Shown: positions 1-12,852 of the stretch, piece after piece
Layout: the number at the start of each line of letters is the position of its first letter
Position numbering within the stretch: the stretch's first letter is position 1
Assembly: GCA_030737835.1 (NCBI GenBank)
Contig: CM060849.1
Span: 7,749,245-7,813,244, forward strand
Direction: 5' to 3'
Source of the DNA: Acorus gramineus
Taxonomy: Eukaryota > Streptophyta > Magnoliopsida > Acorales > Acoraceae
Length of the DNA stretch: 64,000 bases
Notes under the pieces: generated by a model
Told to the model about the DNA's origin: nothing
Seen by the model: only the letters and a program-made list of their open reading frames with translations
Database searches by the model: none
Position numbers and translations under genes: made by a program

Positions 1-151
1 TTCAAATTAGGATGGAAAAAACTTTATATTCGTATTCCTACAACCTGTCAGTCTGATTTATCAAGGTTCAAACCACATGAAGATGTTGTCACACACAATA
101 CCATTTGTGCAGTCCTATTAACGAGAATTTTATGTTTTGTTACCTTATATA
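1..151. other. Left flank, probably intron 1 of the FAD monooxygenase gene
   Basis: AT-rich DNA without a recognisable exon. It lies just outside the left LTR of the copia element. The sequence on the other side of that element runs into exon 2 of a monooxygenase gene, so this stretch is probably the same intron, upstream of the insertion. That is inference; nothing in the 151 bases identifies it independently. Confidence 0.35.
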
Positions 152-283
152 TGTTAGAATCAGGAATTAGAGAGAATGAACCAAAATATTATTAGGGTTT
201 GTATTCAATATTTATAGTACAAAAAAGAAAAAAGACAAAAAGACTAATCTACCCTTAACCCTAACATATATACACATTTAACA
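152..283 (-). repeat. Copia LTR (3' LTR in element orientation)
   Basis: 132 bp with TG...CA ends, starting TGTTAGAATCAGG on the plus strand and ending TTTAACA. It pairs with 15349-15479. The TG/CA dinucleotides are intact here, while the right copy has TA in place of TG. Confidence 0.9.
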
Positions 284-294
284 CCCTCCCTCTC
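284..294 (-). other. Copia polypurine tract
   Basis: On the minus strand this reads GAGAGGGAGGG, directly abutting the 3' LTR. It is the expected plus-strand primer of an LTR retrotransposon, and its position fixes the orientation of the element. Confidence 0.85.
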
Positions 295-3200
295 AAACGC
301 ATGGTGGATCATACACTGAGAGTTTGCTCAACAAGAAACCATGCCGCTGATGTCACGCCCCAGGGCGGTCGTCCCCGAGACGTGGCAATAATAAAATATC
401 AGCTATCAATACCTGAGGTCAATAAAGACTCCAACAACAACACACAAGGTGGCAAAGCAAGGATAATGATAACTGATTGAAAAGCGGAAGCATAATATAT
501 AAACAATGTCTGTAAACCAAAAACATTATTACAGACTCGAATACACAATCACTGTCCTGTGAGAGCCAAGTCTAGACCAAAGAAAATACAACATGTGTCA
601 CATGCACGATTTACAATACATACAATGACTCTAGGACTGCTGACAGTCTCGCACTCGCCACCCGTCGGAAGAACGCTCCACGCCCATAAGACCACGCCAC
701 AGGAAACTCCAACTCCACGCCCAACACTACCCCTGAAAAGAAACAGTATGCGAGGGGTGAGCTACAAGCTCAGTGAGTGGCTGGAAACCAATCACCATAC
801 TACAGTTCAATACATAAACAATCCCCTTTCAAGATAAACATGGGTGGAAACCCATTGATAACAGGGTCACGCGGCGGCGCGACCAACCTCACCCTCACCC
901 TCACTCCCGGAGGGAGACTCTTTGGACTTTTGGGGAGAGACCATACCGTTGGTCGAGGAGACCCGGGATTACTGGTCCACACAACACTACTGGATCATCT
1001 ACATCGGGATAACTGCCCAACGATATCTTTGAACATCGATACGAGACCGGACCCAACAACTATGGGAACGGACGAACAACGAATGGGTCACGAGGCGACG
1101 TGTCTTCACCTCATCCTCACCCTCACTCTCGGAGGGAGACTCTTGGGACTTTTGGAAGAGACTTAGACTGCTCTACACCCTTGGTCCACCGGTAGCCCTT
1201 TCCCCCGCGTAGCCTCTACCTGGTATACTCCCACGATCAGTACCTTCCGAACGCATTGGTGGTACCTACGATGGGAGCCCTCTGTCAGGACAGCTTTCCC
1301 AACGCCGGGGAGTTCCTACATCGGATCCAACGAAGGGGAGAACGATTCCACGCTCGCAATATCATTCGTTAGCCCTCTCCCGGGTAGCCTCTACCTGGTA
1401 CACTCCCACGATCAGTACGCTCTCGAACGCATCGGTGGTACCTACGGATGGGAGTCCTCTATCGAGACAGCTACAACCCGGGCCTCTTCAACACAGACGA
1501 CATCGGGAGCAAACATTCCATGTTCACAAAGCGAACCCAATGGAAAAACACTACACTCAATAATCACATATCGATGATAGCAAACACTATTGTACTCCCA
1601 CACGGTTGCGTCGCTCAGACACAAAGGGGGGTGCCTCTGCTCTCACGTAGGAATAATCCCATAAGCTAATGAATTCTCCTGAATTCCGAATGAGTGCATC
1701 GCTCGGATGCACGGGGCGATTACATCGCTAGCGCTCTAACTAATAAGGTACAACCCGACAGCGGGTCATACCCACGCCTATTTCAGATAGGCCTATCAGT
1801 TTTTAACATGCGCATATAAATATATCCAGCTATCATCTAATAATTATAGGGATACTCCCTAACATGGATTTACATCATAATAAATCATACAACATGTATA
1901 CATGGCCATTAATCACATAGCCTAACTTAAGCATGCGTTGGATATCACCAACTTAAAAGAAAGTGTCACGCCCCAGGCGTCCCCGAGACGTGGCAATAAT
2001 AAATATAATATCAGTTATCAATACCTGAGGTCAATAAGGACACCAACAACAATACACAAGGCGGCAAAGCAAGATAAAGATAACTGACTGAAAAGCGAAA
2101 GCATAATATATAACAATGTCTGTAAATGAAAAACATTATTACAGACCCGAATACACAATCAATGTCCTGTGGAAGCCAAGTCTAGACCAAAGAAAATACA
2201 ACATGTGCCACATGCACGATTACAAAGCATAAAATGACTCTAGGAATGCTGACAGCCTCGCACTCGCCACCCGTCGGAAGAACGCTCCGCGCCCATAAGA
2301 CCACGCCACAGGAAAGCTCCAGCTCCACGCCCAACACTGCCCCTTAAAAGAAACAGTATGCGAGGGGTGAGCTACAAGCTCAATGAGTGGCCAGAAACCA
2401 ATCACCAATCTATAGTTCAATACATAATCAGTTCCCTTCATCAAGGAAAAACATGGGTAGAAACCCAATGATCACTGGGTCACGCGGCGGCGCGACCAAC
2501 CTCACCCCCACCCTCACTCTCGAAAGGAGACATCTTGGGACTTATGGGGAGAGACCATACCGTCGATCGAAGAGGCCCGGATTTACTGGTCTAGAGACCA
2601 TGCCGACGGTCGAAGAGACCCGGACTTACTGGTCTACTCAACACTATTGAATCATCTACATCTAGACAATCGCCCATTGATGTCCCTCAACATCGATCAC
2701 AAGACCTGACCCAACATCTATAGGAACGGTCGAACGACGAATGGGTCACGAGGCGACGCGTCTTCGCCTCATCCACACCCTCACTCCCGAAAGGAGACAT
2801 TTTGGGACTTTGGGAGAGACTTAGACTGCACAACACCCCTGGTCCACCGGTAGCCTCTCCCTGGCCTCTAACGTCGGGGATGTCACTACACGGATCCAAC
2901 GAAGGGGAGAACGATTCCACGCTCGCGACATCATTCGTTAACCCTCTTCCGGGCAGCCTCTACCTGGCCACACACTCAGTGAATGGCACCAACTGTACAT
3001 CACAAATCATATCAACCTTAAATCATTTATAGCCTCTAAGTGGCAACAACTACACAAACCAGTGGGTCGCTACATCGCCGACCCACCACACCCTCACCCT
3101 CACAGGGTAACATGGGCTTTTGGGACTGACTAGGCTGTTAATCACCCTTGGTCCACCGATAGTCTCTCCTCCACTCCGTAGGCCGCCTGGTCTACTCCCG

Positions 3201-3949
3201 TAATTCAGCACAGTCCGAACCCAAATCAGGAGGTGCCTACTGATGGGAGCCCTCTGTCAGGAAGGCCTGTCTAACGCTGGGGTAGTCTCTATATGGATCC
3301 AACGAAGGGAAGAGGAATAGCCTACCCACACGGATACGATCCACTTGGATCCGCGGTATTCCTTAACTGGAAAAAAGAAACCTTGGGAGGGCACCATGAG
3401 GTCCCGATATAGGATATCCCGACAACCAAACAAGGAACACGGAGTACCCTAGCCCGGGTCTCAACGCTGACTTCGCAAGGCCCCTTAATCCAGAGAAGGG
3501 AGACTCTACTAATGTCATGAATTCTTCAGAATTCCTCCAGGGCGCATAACTAAGATGCGGGGAAGCCTATATTATAACCTCAAGGTTATAATATTCACTA
3601 AGCATGCTAATTATCAATAACTCGCATTTGATTTAAATAAATTAAACTAATAGGACACATGCATAGGTTCAGGGCTTTTCTAGCATGAAACAGGGTGACA
3701 GGGTGCATTGGCCTTTACACATATCATAAGGGTGCATAGTATCCCTAACATACAGGGTCTAGGGTGGCATGGATACTACATAATAATCATGCATGCATAG
3801 ATGTCTACATAATTTAGCTAGGGGCCCCCATCGATGCGCGACGCGCGTCTATGCGGGTCGAGCGCATCCCTAGAGAGGGGGGGGGGGCGGATTGGAATCA
3901 AACCACTCACCTTACGACCCGGGACCTCGCGCATCCCATCCGACGAGAT

Positions 3950-4658
3950 CTACAACGTAGGGGCATCCAACTGGGTAAGAAACAACACAATTTATACATA
4001 GAAATGATTAGAAATACCCCACACTCGGACAAGCATGCATACGGGCTCGCACGCATGCGAGCACGCGCGTACGCACGCGAGTCCAAGTGACACCTACCCG
4101 AACCCCCGGGCAGCCACACGCATGGCCCCCCGCACGCGCACGCACGAATGCGCACGCACGCACACACCCCGGCACCATCGGCGCACTACCGCGCGCCTGC
4201 CCGCGCGCCCAAACGCGCTGCCGCACGCACGCGCACGCTCGCTCGCGCTCGCGCCCGCGCGCACCGCGCGTCCAGCCCACGCCCCACGCGCAGCACCCCG
4301 CGCACGCCTCAGCACGCGCACGCACGCACGCGCACGCGCGCGCGCACTGGTCCCCAACTCCGCGCCCAGGCGCATGCCCAGGCGCCCTGCCCCGCGCCCA
4401 GGCGCAGTGCCCAGGCGCCCTACCCGCGCGCGCGCACGCTCGCGCGCACGCACCCGCGCGCGACTGCGCGCCCAACTGCGCCCGCCAGCTCCCGCCTGCG
4501 CGCGCGCGTGCCGCGCCCAGCGCGCGCCCAAGCCATCCTAACCCATATTTCACCCTTCCCAACCCCTCACACACACCCTAACCCAACTACCTAGCATGCA
4601 TGACTTTCCCACAACCCCTTAAGCCAAGAAAACCAAGAAAAGAAGGGGAGGAGCTCAC
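3950..4658 (-). other. Intron-like CpG-rich block in LTR unit B
   Basis: On the minus strand the donor is CAAG|GTGAGC at 4658 and the acceptor TTGTAG|ATCTCGTC at 3950. Between them lies extreme CpG and GCGC/CGCA-rich low-complexity DNA (about 4030-4530). Several overlapping open frames on both strands result; they are Ala/Arg/Pro/His-rich and compositional, not genes. Units A (6072-6620) and D (50766-51364) have the same donor-acceptor arrangement around the same type of filler. Confidence 0.6.
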
Positions 4659-4962
4659 CTTGGAGGGGGAACGAAAGGGGGAGGTTCGGGGGCCCTTCGC
4701 GCACCGAAACGCCGCCACTGGGACCACCACCACCACCACCACCCCTCCTCGGCCTCCTCAGCCCTCCATGGCAGCAAAACAGGGGGGGGGAGAACATGCA
4801 ATGGGAGCTTGAGAGAGAGGAGAAGACAACAACACAACAACACCAAGATCCACCACCACCACTTCCTCCACCACCATCTCCTTCTCTTTGGCAATAACAC
4901 AAACACATGGGGGGCAAATGAAAAGAGAGAAGGAGAGACCAGATGCTGGTCGTGGGATTTGG

Positions 4963-4966
<4 letters not shown>

Positions 4967-4996
<30 letters not shown>
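4967..4996. repeat. (GA)n microsatellite
   Basis: About 15 GA units in the pyrimidine/purine-rich leader of LTR unit B. A similar but shorter GA run is at about 6936-6953 in unit A, and D has a CT-rich tract at the matching place (about 50500-50530). The tract is therefore part of the family's structure. Confidence 0.85.
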
Positions 4997-4998
<2 letters not shown>

Positions 4999-6071
4999 TT
5001 TATCAAAATATCTTAAGGGGGAATGACTAGGTTGCCCTTCGACTAGAAATTCTGCGCAAGCTTCACTGGAACAGCCATAACTTCCTCGATACAGCTCCGA
5101 ATTGCTTGATTCCAAGACCGATGGAAAGCTAAGAAGATTATCTACAACTTTCATGTTCATGGAAAGATCAAATAATCCCTCTAGCTAATCCGAAATTAGA
5201 GCTAAACATCAAGCAGGGCTGCTGCCAGAATTTCCATCCCCGGGGTATACTTGGAAAAATACCCATAACTTTTACTACAAGAATCCAGTTGACCTAATTC
5301 CACTTCTGTGCGAAAGCTAACTCAAAACTAGACATCTCATAATAAAATCATAATTAAACCTCTTCATCTTGGATTTTAACAAAATCAAATCCAAATACCA
5401 AATCAAGAATACATAACTTAGAGAAAAAGATTATGTACCCAAATTCTTCAAACAGAGCGCTCCAACTAACACAGGCACAACAGAAAGGGTCAAGCGTGAT
5501 CTCGCGCACTAACAGGTGCATGCCAATATTCCAAATGAACCTGAGTCGAGTAGGAATCGCATCTACTTACTCAGTTCGTTCAGAGGGAGAGGGCGAGAGA
5601 GATCATCATCTCATGAAGCTGGTCATAGCTTTGCCCCATTAGCATGGGCGCAACAGCTACACCACGCCCTCGAGTCTTATCGCAAGGGAATATTAGGCAC
5701 GTGCCCGTTATTAACCCAGACTTAATCATACTGTATATTCCCATTAATATGGTGGGAGTAGTATTACAATACCACCTAAGACATGCCATATTCTATACAT
5801 CCATACACATTTACAACATACATGCCCATACTAGAGGGGCTCATGCAACACAATCATTCATACATGAATACAATACATGTATATAAGCCTAGCATGCAAG
5901 ATATCTACATATTATAGCTTATGCATGGCCATACTACTTATCTACACAAGTAGTATAGCTAGGGGGCCCCATCGATGCGCGACGCGCGTCGAGCGCATCC
6001 CGAGAGGGGGGGGATTGGATCGAACCACTCACCATACAACCCGGGACCTCGCGCATCCCATCCGATGAGAT

Positions 6072-6620
6072 CTACAAGGTAGGGGCATCAAATTTGGTGA
6101 GTAACATCACAATTTAACACTTAGAATTTACTAGAATTACCAAAGACTTAGACATGCACGCATACGGGCTCGCACGCAAGCGAGCACGCGCGTACGCACG
6201 CATGCCCGAGTGCCCCAGCACCTACCCGAGCCCCTGGGCAGCCCCGTGCATGCCCCAGCATGCGCACGCCTGTGCGCGCGCGCACTGGCGCCCAGCCGCG
6301 CACCCAGGCCCAGGCGCACTGCCCCGCCCGCACTCGCGCGCATGCCCTGCGCGCACATGCTCGCTCACTCCACACGCGCCCACGCGCACGCCCACCCGCG
6401 CGTCTATGCGCCCACCTGCGCCTGCGAGCACCCCTCTACGCGCGCGCACGCGCGCAGACAGCCCCCAGCGCGCGCCCAGCCATTCCTAACCCTCTTTTAA
6501 CTTCTTTTTAACCCTCCCCTACCCCTCACACACACTCTAACCCATCTACCTAGCATGCATGACCTCCCCAACCATCCCAACAGCCCAAAAAAAATCAAGA
6601 AGAAGGGGAAGAGGACTTAC
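6072..6620 (-). other. Intron-like CpG-rich block in LTR unit A
   Basis: On the minus strand the donor is TTTTG|GTAAGT at 6620 and the acceptor CTTGTAG|ATCTCATC at 6072, enclosing 549 bp. About 6160-6480 is CpG-rich low-complexity sequence. The splice-site bases match those of units B and D although the filler itself differs strongly in length and order. Confidence 0.6.
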
Positions 6621-7376
6621 CAAAAGAGGGAAAGGGAAAGGGGGAGATGCGGGGCTCTCGACGCACCCACGGCCACCTCAACCACCACCACCACCACACC
6701 TCCTCTTCAGCCTCTCCACCAGCCCTTCTTGGCTGCAAAACAGGGGGGGGGAGTTCATGAAAAGGGAGCTTAGAGACAGGAGGATCAACAACAACAACAA
6801 GACTTACACAAACTTGCTCTTCCTTCTTCACCTTCTCCTTCTCTTCTCTTTGAGACCTTAACACAAACACTTGGGGGAATGTGTGTGAAACAGAGAAAGA
6901 GAGCCCAAGATGTCCACGTGGGGAATGGGAGGGGAAGAGAGAGAGAGAGAGAGATATTTTCCCACATGGGGGGGTGAGTGGAATGGAAAAAGGTGGGGGT
7001 GAACTTAACCTAAACTCACCCACTAACACTTTCAAATAGTCAAATAGTTGCTTCACTTCTAAGCAAAGGGGGGTAAGGTTACCCAAGGTCACCCCATTCA
7101 CCAAAATATCTCACACTATTTGACTAATCAAACCAGGAACTCTCGAAAACTCGGATACGATTCGGAACTGCATATTTTTCCAAACGTTACCGGAATTCGA
7201 TGAAATTTTTATGGGTAGTACTAAACGGTACCAGGACCCATAATATGCAGTCAGATTTCCAACCAGGATCCAAAATTTTAGCGGCTCTGATCGAAAAATT
7301 AAAAAGGCCCTGAATGACCCAGAAGTGACCAAGGCTTAACCGAAATGGCTCCAAATGACACAGGCATAACAGCTGA

Positions 7377-9960
7377 AGTGTATGTGAAAAGTCACATAAC
7401 TGAAGAAAGGAGGAAATATACGGAAGTGATATAGTGCCCGCAATAAAATGATGACGGACGAAGTGACATCGATCTTGATATGCTTTATACGTTCATGGCA
7501 AACGAGATTGCTAGCAATTTGAATGGCACTCTTGTTCTCACAATATAGAGGAGTAGACGCAGATAGAATGACACCCATGTCAGAGAGGAGACGCCGAAGC
7601 CAAACAACCTCAGCAGTAGCAAATGTCATTGCACGATATTCGGCCTTAGCACTCGAACAAGAAACAATGTTCTGTTTCTTGGCCTTCCAAGATATAAGAG
7701 AGTCACCAAGAAACACACAAATACCAGTTGTGGATTTTCAATCTAGACATCTTCTGTCCAATCAGCATCAGTATAAGCGTGAAGTTCAAGAGTAGAAGAA
7801 GACGGTAACAGCAAAGCATGAGATATAGTACCACATAGATCGCGTATAATATGAAGAACTGCTGCATAATGAACAGTACGAGGGACAGCGACGAACTGAC
7901 TGACAATATGCACAGCATAGGCAATGTCAAGATGAGTGAAAGTGAGATAGACGAGACTTCCAACAAGCTGTCTATAACGAGTAACATCAGAAAGTTGTTC
8001 TCCATCGTTAGGCCGGAGCTTAGCATGAAGCTCAATAGGACTGGGAGAAATGCGATCATTAGTCAGATAGGCACGGTCGATTAAGTCAGCAAAATACTTG
8101 CGCTGGGAGAGAAGATAACAACGCGGAGCAGAAACAACTTCTAAGCCTAGAAAATATCAAAGTTTGCCATTATCTTTCATCTCAAATTGACGCTGAAGAT
8201 GTTGCTTGACCGACTGTATATGAGAAGAATCATCACCGATGATAATCATGTCATCAACATAAAGCAGTAGAATAGTACGATGAGGACTAGAGGTGTGAAC
8301 AAATAAAACTGGATCAGATGAACTTCGAACAAACCCAGCAGCACAGATAGCATCAGTGAATCAAGAGAACCAAGCGTGAGGAGCCTGCTTGAGACCATAG
8401 AGAGCGCGGTGAAGATGACATACATGACCAGATGGATGAGGAAGGCCCGGAGGAGGAGTCATGTAAACCTCCTCTGATAAATCACCGTGAAGAAAGGCGT
8501 TCTTGACATCAAGCTGATAAATGGGCCATTGACCAACAGAAGCAACAGAAATCAAAGTACGAACAGTCATCATTTTCGTTATAGGAGCAAATGTCTCATC
8601 ATAATCAATACCATGTTGCTGAGTGAAACCACGGGCAACCAACCGAGCCTTGTGATGCTCAATAGAACCATCAGAGTTGGTATTGATCTTATCAACCCAC
8701 TTACAACTGATAGGAGTCTTCCCTGGAGGAAGTGATACAATGTCCCACGTATGAGTGTGTTGTAATGCACTAAGCTCCTCTGCCATAGCACCTTCCCATT
8801 CTGGAATGCCGACAGCCTCACGATATGATTGGGGCTCCCAATGAGTGGAAACAGCTGGATAAAAAAACACTGAAAACTATGAGAAAAAGAATTAGAGGCA
8901 ACCAAGCTAAGTTGTTGAGGAGGTCGACAAGTGCGAGGTGGATTGCGACGAGGAGCAATTGGTGCGGAAGTAGAATCGTCTTCTGGCGAAGCAACATCAG
9001 GAATAGGTGTAGGAGTAGGCGGGACCGTCCCACATGAATCATCCAGAATAGAGTTTGAAGTAGACGGCAAGGGTGAAGATGAGACTGACGACGATGAGTG
9101 GTCAGGTACAGACAAAATAGATGACTCAGGAACAGAAGATGAAGATGAAAGATCAGGAATTAAAAATTTCAAAAATGTAACTTCCTCAACCGTGGATGGG
9201 GGAAGAGGAACAGGAGGCGAGCGAAGAGTGTAGTACGGATGATTCTCAAAGAATATGACATGACAAGATGTCCGAAGATGAGCAACAGGATCATAGCATT
9301 GATATCCTTTGATCTCATTACTGTACCCAAGAAAGACACACATAGTTGAACGAGGAGACAACTTGGTACGCTCAAGAGGAGCAAGTAGGACAAAACACGT
9401 GCATCCAAAAATAAAAAGACAAGAATAATCAGGAGGACTATGATGAAGACGCTGAAAGGGGGAGATGCCAGCAGTGATAGACGAAGGAGTGCGATTGATA
9501 AGATACACACTTGTGAGAACAACCTCACCCCAAAACTGAACAGGACCAGAAGCATAGAGGAGTAAGGACCGGGTTGTTTCGAGGGTATGACGGTGTTTAC
9601 GCTCAGCAACCCCCATTCTGCTGGTGAGCATAAGAAGTGGAAAGTAGTGGTAGAGTTCCTTAGGAGAATAAAAAATCACGAAAAGCACAAGAACAATATT
9701 CTCCCCCACAATCAGACTGAAATACCTTGATACGTTTGGAAAACTGAGTTTCAACCATTGTAGCAAAAGATTTATAGATGGGTAACAACTTTGAACTACT
9801 ATGCATCAAATATATCCAGGTAAAGCGAGAAAAGTCATCAATAAAAATAACATAATAACGGTTACCCCTTTAGAAGAAATAGGGGAGGGACCCCAAACAT
9901 CAGAGTGGACTAGATCAAAAGGAGAAGCAGAAATGTGATTACTAGTAGAAAATGGAAGAG
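7377..9960 (-). pseudogene. Copia pol, distal part: integrase, reverse transcriptase, RNase H
   Basis: Reading down the minus strand: the integrase core (9960 to about 9600, broken frames, with a DLVHSDVWGP-type motif) and the GVAERKHRH motif near 9600; then a Ser/Pro-rich linker and the RVT_2 reverse transcriptase. In the RT, 8870-8361 is open with KARLVARGFTQ and QLDVKNAFLHGDL, and YVDDM lies at 8247-8261. RNase H follows with CSSAKAEYRAM and CENKSAIQIA (about 7716-7400). A stop interrupts RT near 8360 and the integrase is shifted. LTR unit A splits the short C-terminal tail from the polypurine tract at 7371/351. Confidence 0.88.
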
Positions 9961-9965
9961 CCAAG

Positions 9966-12847
9966 TGTCACGCCCCAGGGCGATCGTCCCCAAGACGTGA
10001 CAGTAGATAAAGTATCAGCTATCAAGTAGAAGAGGTCAACAATGACTCTAATAAATAACACACAAAGCTGACAAAACAATGATAACTGATAGTTCAACTA
10101 AAATGCAGAAGCATAAGAATATCAATAAGTCTGTAAACCAAAACATTATTATAGACCCGAATACACAATCACTGTACTGTGAGAGCCAAGTCTAATCCAA
10201 ATAAAATACATCATATGCAACATGCACGATTAACAAATACATGACTCTAGGACTGGTGACAACCTCACACTCGCCAACCGCCAGACGGAACGCTCCACGC
10301 ACATAAGACCGCGCCATAGGAAAGCTCCAGCTCCACGCCCAACAACGCCCTTGTAAAAGAAACATTACGCGAGGGGTGAGCTACAAGCTCAGTGAGTGGC
10401 TGGAAACCAAACACTATTACGACAATTCAATACTAAGGCAAATTCCTTTCGAGGAACAACATGGGTAGAAACCCAAAGGATAACAAGGTCGCGCGACGGC
10501 ACGACCAACCTCACCCTCGCTCTCACTCCCAAAGGGAGGCTCTTGGGACACTCGAGGAAGAACAACTGTTAACCATAAAATATGGTGTTTATTGGATAAC
10601 AAGATACAACGAGTCTAACAACTACGAGGTAGAGATACACTACAATACCTCAAGCGTTAAACATACCATATTACAACAAGTCCTTCCGCTATGAGGTAGA
10701 GATACACTACGATACCTCAAGTGTTAGGCGTAACATACCCAGAGTATACTTGACGGGTATAAGAGTCACGTGACGACGTGATTTCAACTCATCCTCACCC
10801 TAGCCCCCGGAGAGGTGACCCTAGGGACTTTTGGGATAAATCTGTTTGCTCTACACCCTTTGTCATCCTGTAACCCTCTCCCGGATAGCCACTACCTGGT
10901 ATACTCCCATGATCAATAGATCTTGTCGCATGCATCGACAGTACCTACAAATAGGGGCCCTCTGTTAGGACAGCTACAATGCCGGGCAGCATCGACACGG
11001 ATCTGACGAAGAGGAGAACGATTCCACACTCGCAATATCATTCATTAACCCTCTCCCGGGTAGCCTCGACCTAGTATACTCCCATGATCAGTACATCTTG
11101 CCGTATGCATCGATAGTACCTACAGATGGGGCCCTCTATCAGGACAGCTACAACCCAGGCCACTTCAACACGGATGATATTGAGAGCCAATACTCCATGT
11201 TCACAAAGCGAACCCAATGAAAAAGTCAACTACTCTCGATAATCACATACCGATGATATCGAATACTCTTGAACTCCCACACAGATGCGTCGCTCGGACG
11301 CGATGAGTTACCTCTGCTCTCGCGCAGAAATAAGCCAAAGGCATATAACCCAACAGGCGGTTCATACATGCGCCTGGCACAGGTAGGCCTAACTTAATGC
11401 CATGGCCACCGGTTTAACAAAACCGATACAATAATGAATTCTCCTAAATTTCATATGAGTGCATCACACGAATGCAAGGGCGATTATATCGCTTGCGCTC
11501 TAACTAATAAGGTACAACCCGATTAAGGGTCATACCCACGCCTAGCACATGTAGGCACAATTAGTCTAACATGCACATAACATAATAGGAGAATTCTACC
11601 GTAGTTATGTACATAAACCACATGCACGATAACATAATAATTAATCATGGGGGTACTCCCTAACATGGATAAAAGCGTAAACAACATATCGTGCATATAT
11701 GGTATGGCCTAATTAAACATGCATACAAAGCTATTAGTCATACAAGCATACAAGTATACCCTAACATGCGTTGGATATCACCAACTTAAAAGGAAAGGGT
11801 CAAGCGCGATCTCGCGCATTAACAGGTGCATGCCAATATTCCCAAACGACCCTGAGTCAAGTAAGAACCACAGCTGCTTACTCAGTTCGCACAAAGATAG
11901 AGGGCGAGAGAGAGCTCATCATCTCTAGAAGTTGGTCATAGCTTTGCCCCATTAGCATAGGCGCAACAACTACACCATGCCCTCAAGTCTTATTGCAAGG
12001 GAATATTAGGCATGTGCCTATTTATTAACCCAAGCTTAATCATTCTGGATATTACTAATAATAGGGTAGTATTACTCGAAGGAATTACCTAAGTCATGCC
12101 ATATTTTATACACCCATATAAACACACAAGATGCATGCAACCATGATCATTCACACATAAATACTATACATATGCCAGTATAAGGTAGAATAAGAGGGTT
12201 CTACGCAATATACGAGTTATAATAACCTAGCATGCAAATAGCTAGCATATTATGGGTTAGACATGACAACACTACTTATCTAAATAAGTAGTATAATCAG
12301 GGTACCCAACGGATGCGCAACGCACGACTACGTCCATCCAACGCTTTTCAAAGGGTTGGATCGAACCACTCACCGATACCCGGGTTGTCGCGCATCCAAC
12401 CGATGAGATTTGCAAGGCAAGGGCATCAAAAGGGGTGAGTACCTCAAACAAAGACTACCTGACTCCTGATAGTTTTCACAACATGCATAACAATTCCTTG
12501 ACACACAATCAAGCAAAACTGATAAATCTACTGCTGTACTGCAACCAGCCCTACATTTTGATCTCCGCAGCACCAAATATACATCCAAAAATTATGTAAT
12601 AAATCATACAAGTTCAATGACTTGTTGGGATCATAATCCATGAATACATCATAATCTGATTTAATCTCTAAATGCCCGAAACAAAATATTTCCAGACACT
12701 GGGCAATTCCTACACGAATCTGGACAGTCCATGCAAAACAGGTCATAACTTACAACACAGAGTACTCCAACTCCTGTAGGTAGCTAAAAGCCAAAATTTT
12801 AGCGAACTTGATAGAAAAATAAGGCTCCGAATGACAAAGGCATAACA
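9966..12847 (-). mobile_element. Long solo-LTR-like unit C in copia integrase
   Basis: Minus-strand ends are TGTTATGCC... and ...GGGGCGTGACA. The 5-bp target duplication ccaag is perfect (9961-9965 and 12848-12852). Length is 2882 bp. It aligns with A over most of the body, including the TCACCCTCACC-rich repeats (about 10510-10800). Upstream of the conserved acceptor region (near 12410) it is only about 430 bp long against about 1300 in A, so the CpG-rich intron-like block and the first exon-like part are missing. Confidence 0.87.
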
Positions 12848-12852
12848 CCAAG

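Larger units (their letters stand above)
1964..5482 (-). mobile_element. Long solo-LTR-like unit B, nested in unit A
   Basis: Minus-strand ends are TGTTGTGCC... and ...GGGGCGTGACA. The 5-bp target duplication gaaag is perfect (1959-1963 and 5483-5487). The host sequence resumes exactly: unit C preserves the uninterrupted form of the same stretch near 11785 (acttaaaaggaaagggtcaa). Length is 3519 bp, the same family as A, C and D. B inserted after A. Confidence 0.87.
351..7371 (-). mobile_element. Long solo-LTR-like unit A, interrupted by unit B
   Basis: Minus-strand ends are TGTTATGCC... and ...GGGGCGTGACA. A perfect 5-bp target duplication gctga flanks it (346-350 and 7372-7376). Without nested unit B it is about 3.5 kb. 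It aligns end to end with B (1964-5482), C (9966-12847) and D (50180-52949). None of these contains an internal coding domain or a second LTR, so solo LTRs formed by LTR-LTR recombination are the simplest reading. The LTR superfamily cannot be named from this; length suggests Ty3/gypsy. Contents include arrays of a TCACCCTCACCCTCA-rich repeat, an intron-like CpG-rich block and a CT-rich tract near the 5' side. Confidence 0.85.

Noticed and set aside
241-275. ccctaaccc-like telomere motif
   Set aside because: A single partial unit within the copia LTR; not a telomeric array.
4008-4594. Long Ala/Arg/Pro/His-rich open frames on both strands
   Set aside because: All frames are open at once because of GC-rich low-complexity DNA; the block lies inside an intron-like part of an LTR. 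Not genes. The same applies to 6137-6511 and 50596-51509.
12355-12372. GGTTCGATCC-like pol III B box on minus in LTR unit C (also in A and B)
   Set aside because: No A box at tRNA spacing, no poly-A or T terminator; located in LTR exon-like sequence with a conserved neighbourhood. Chance match.
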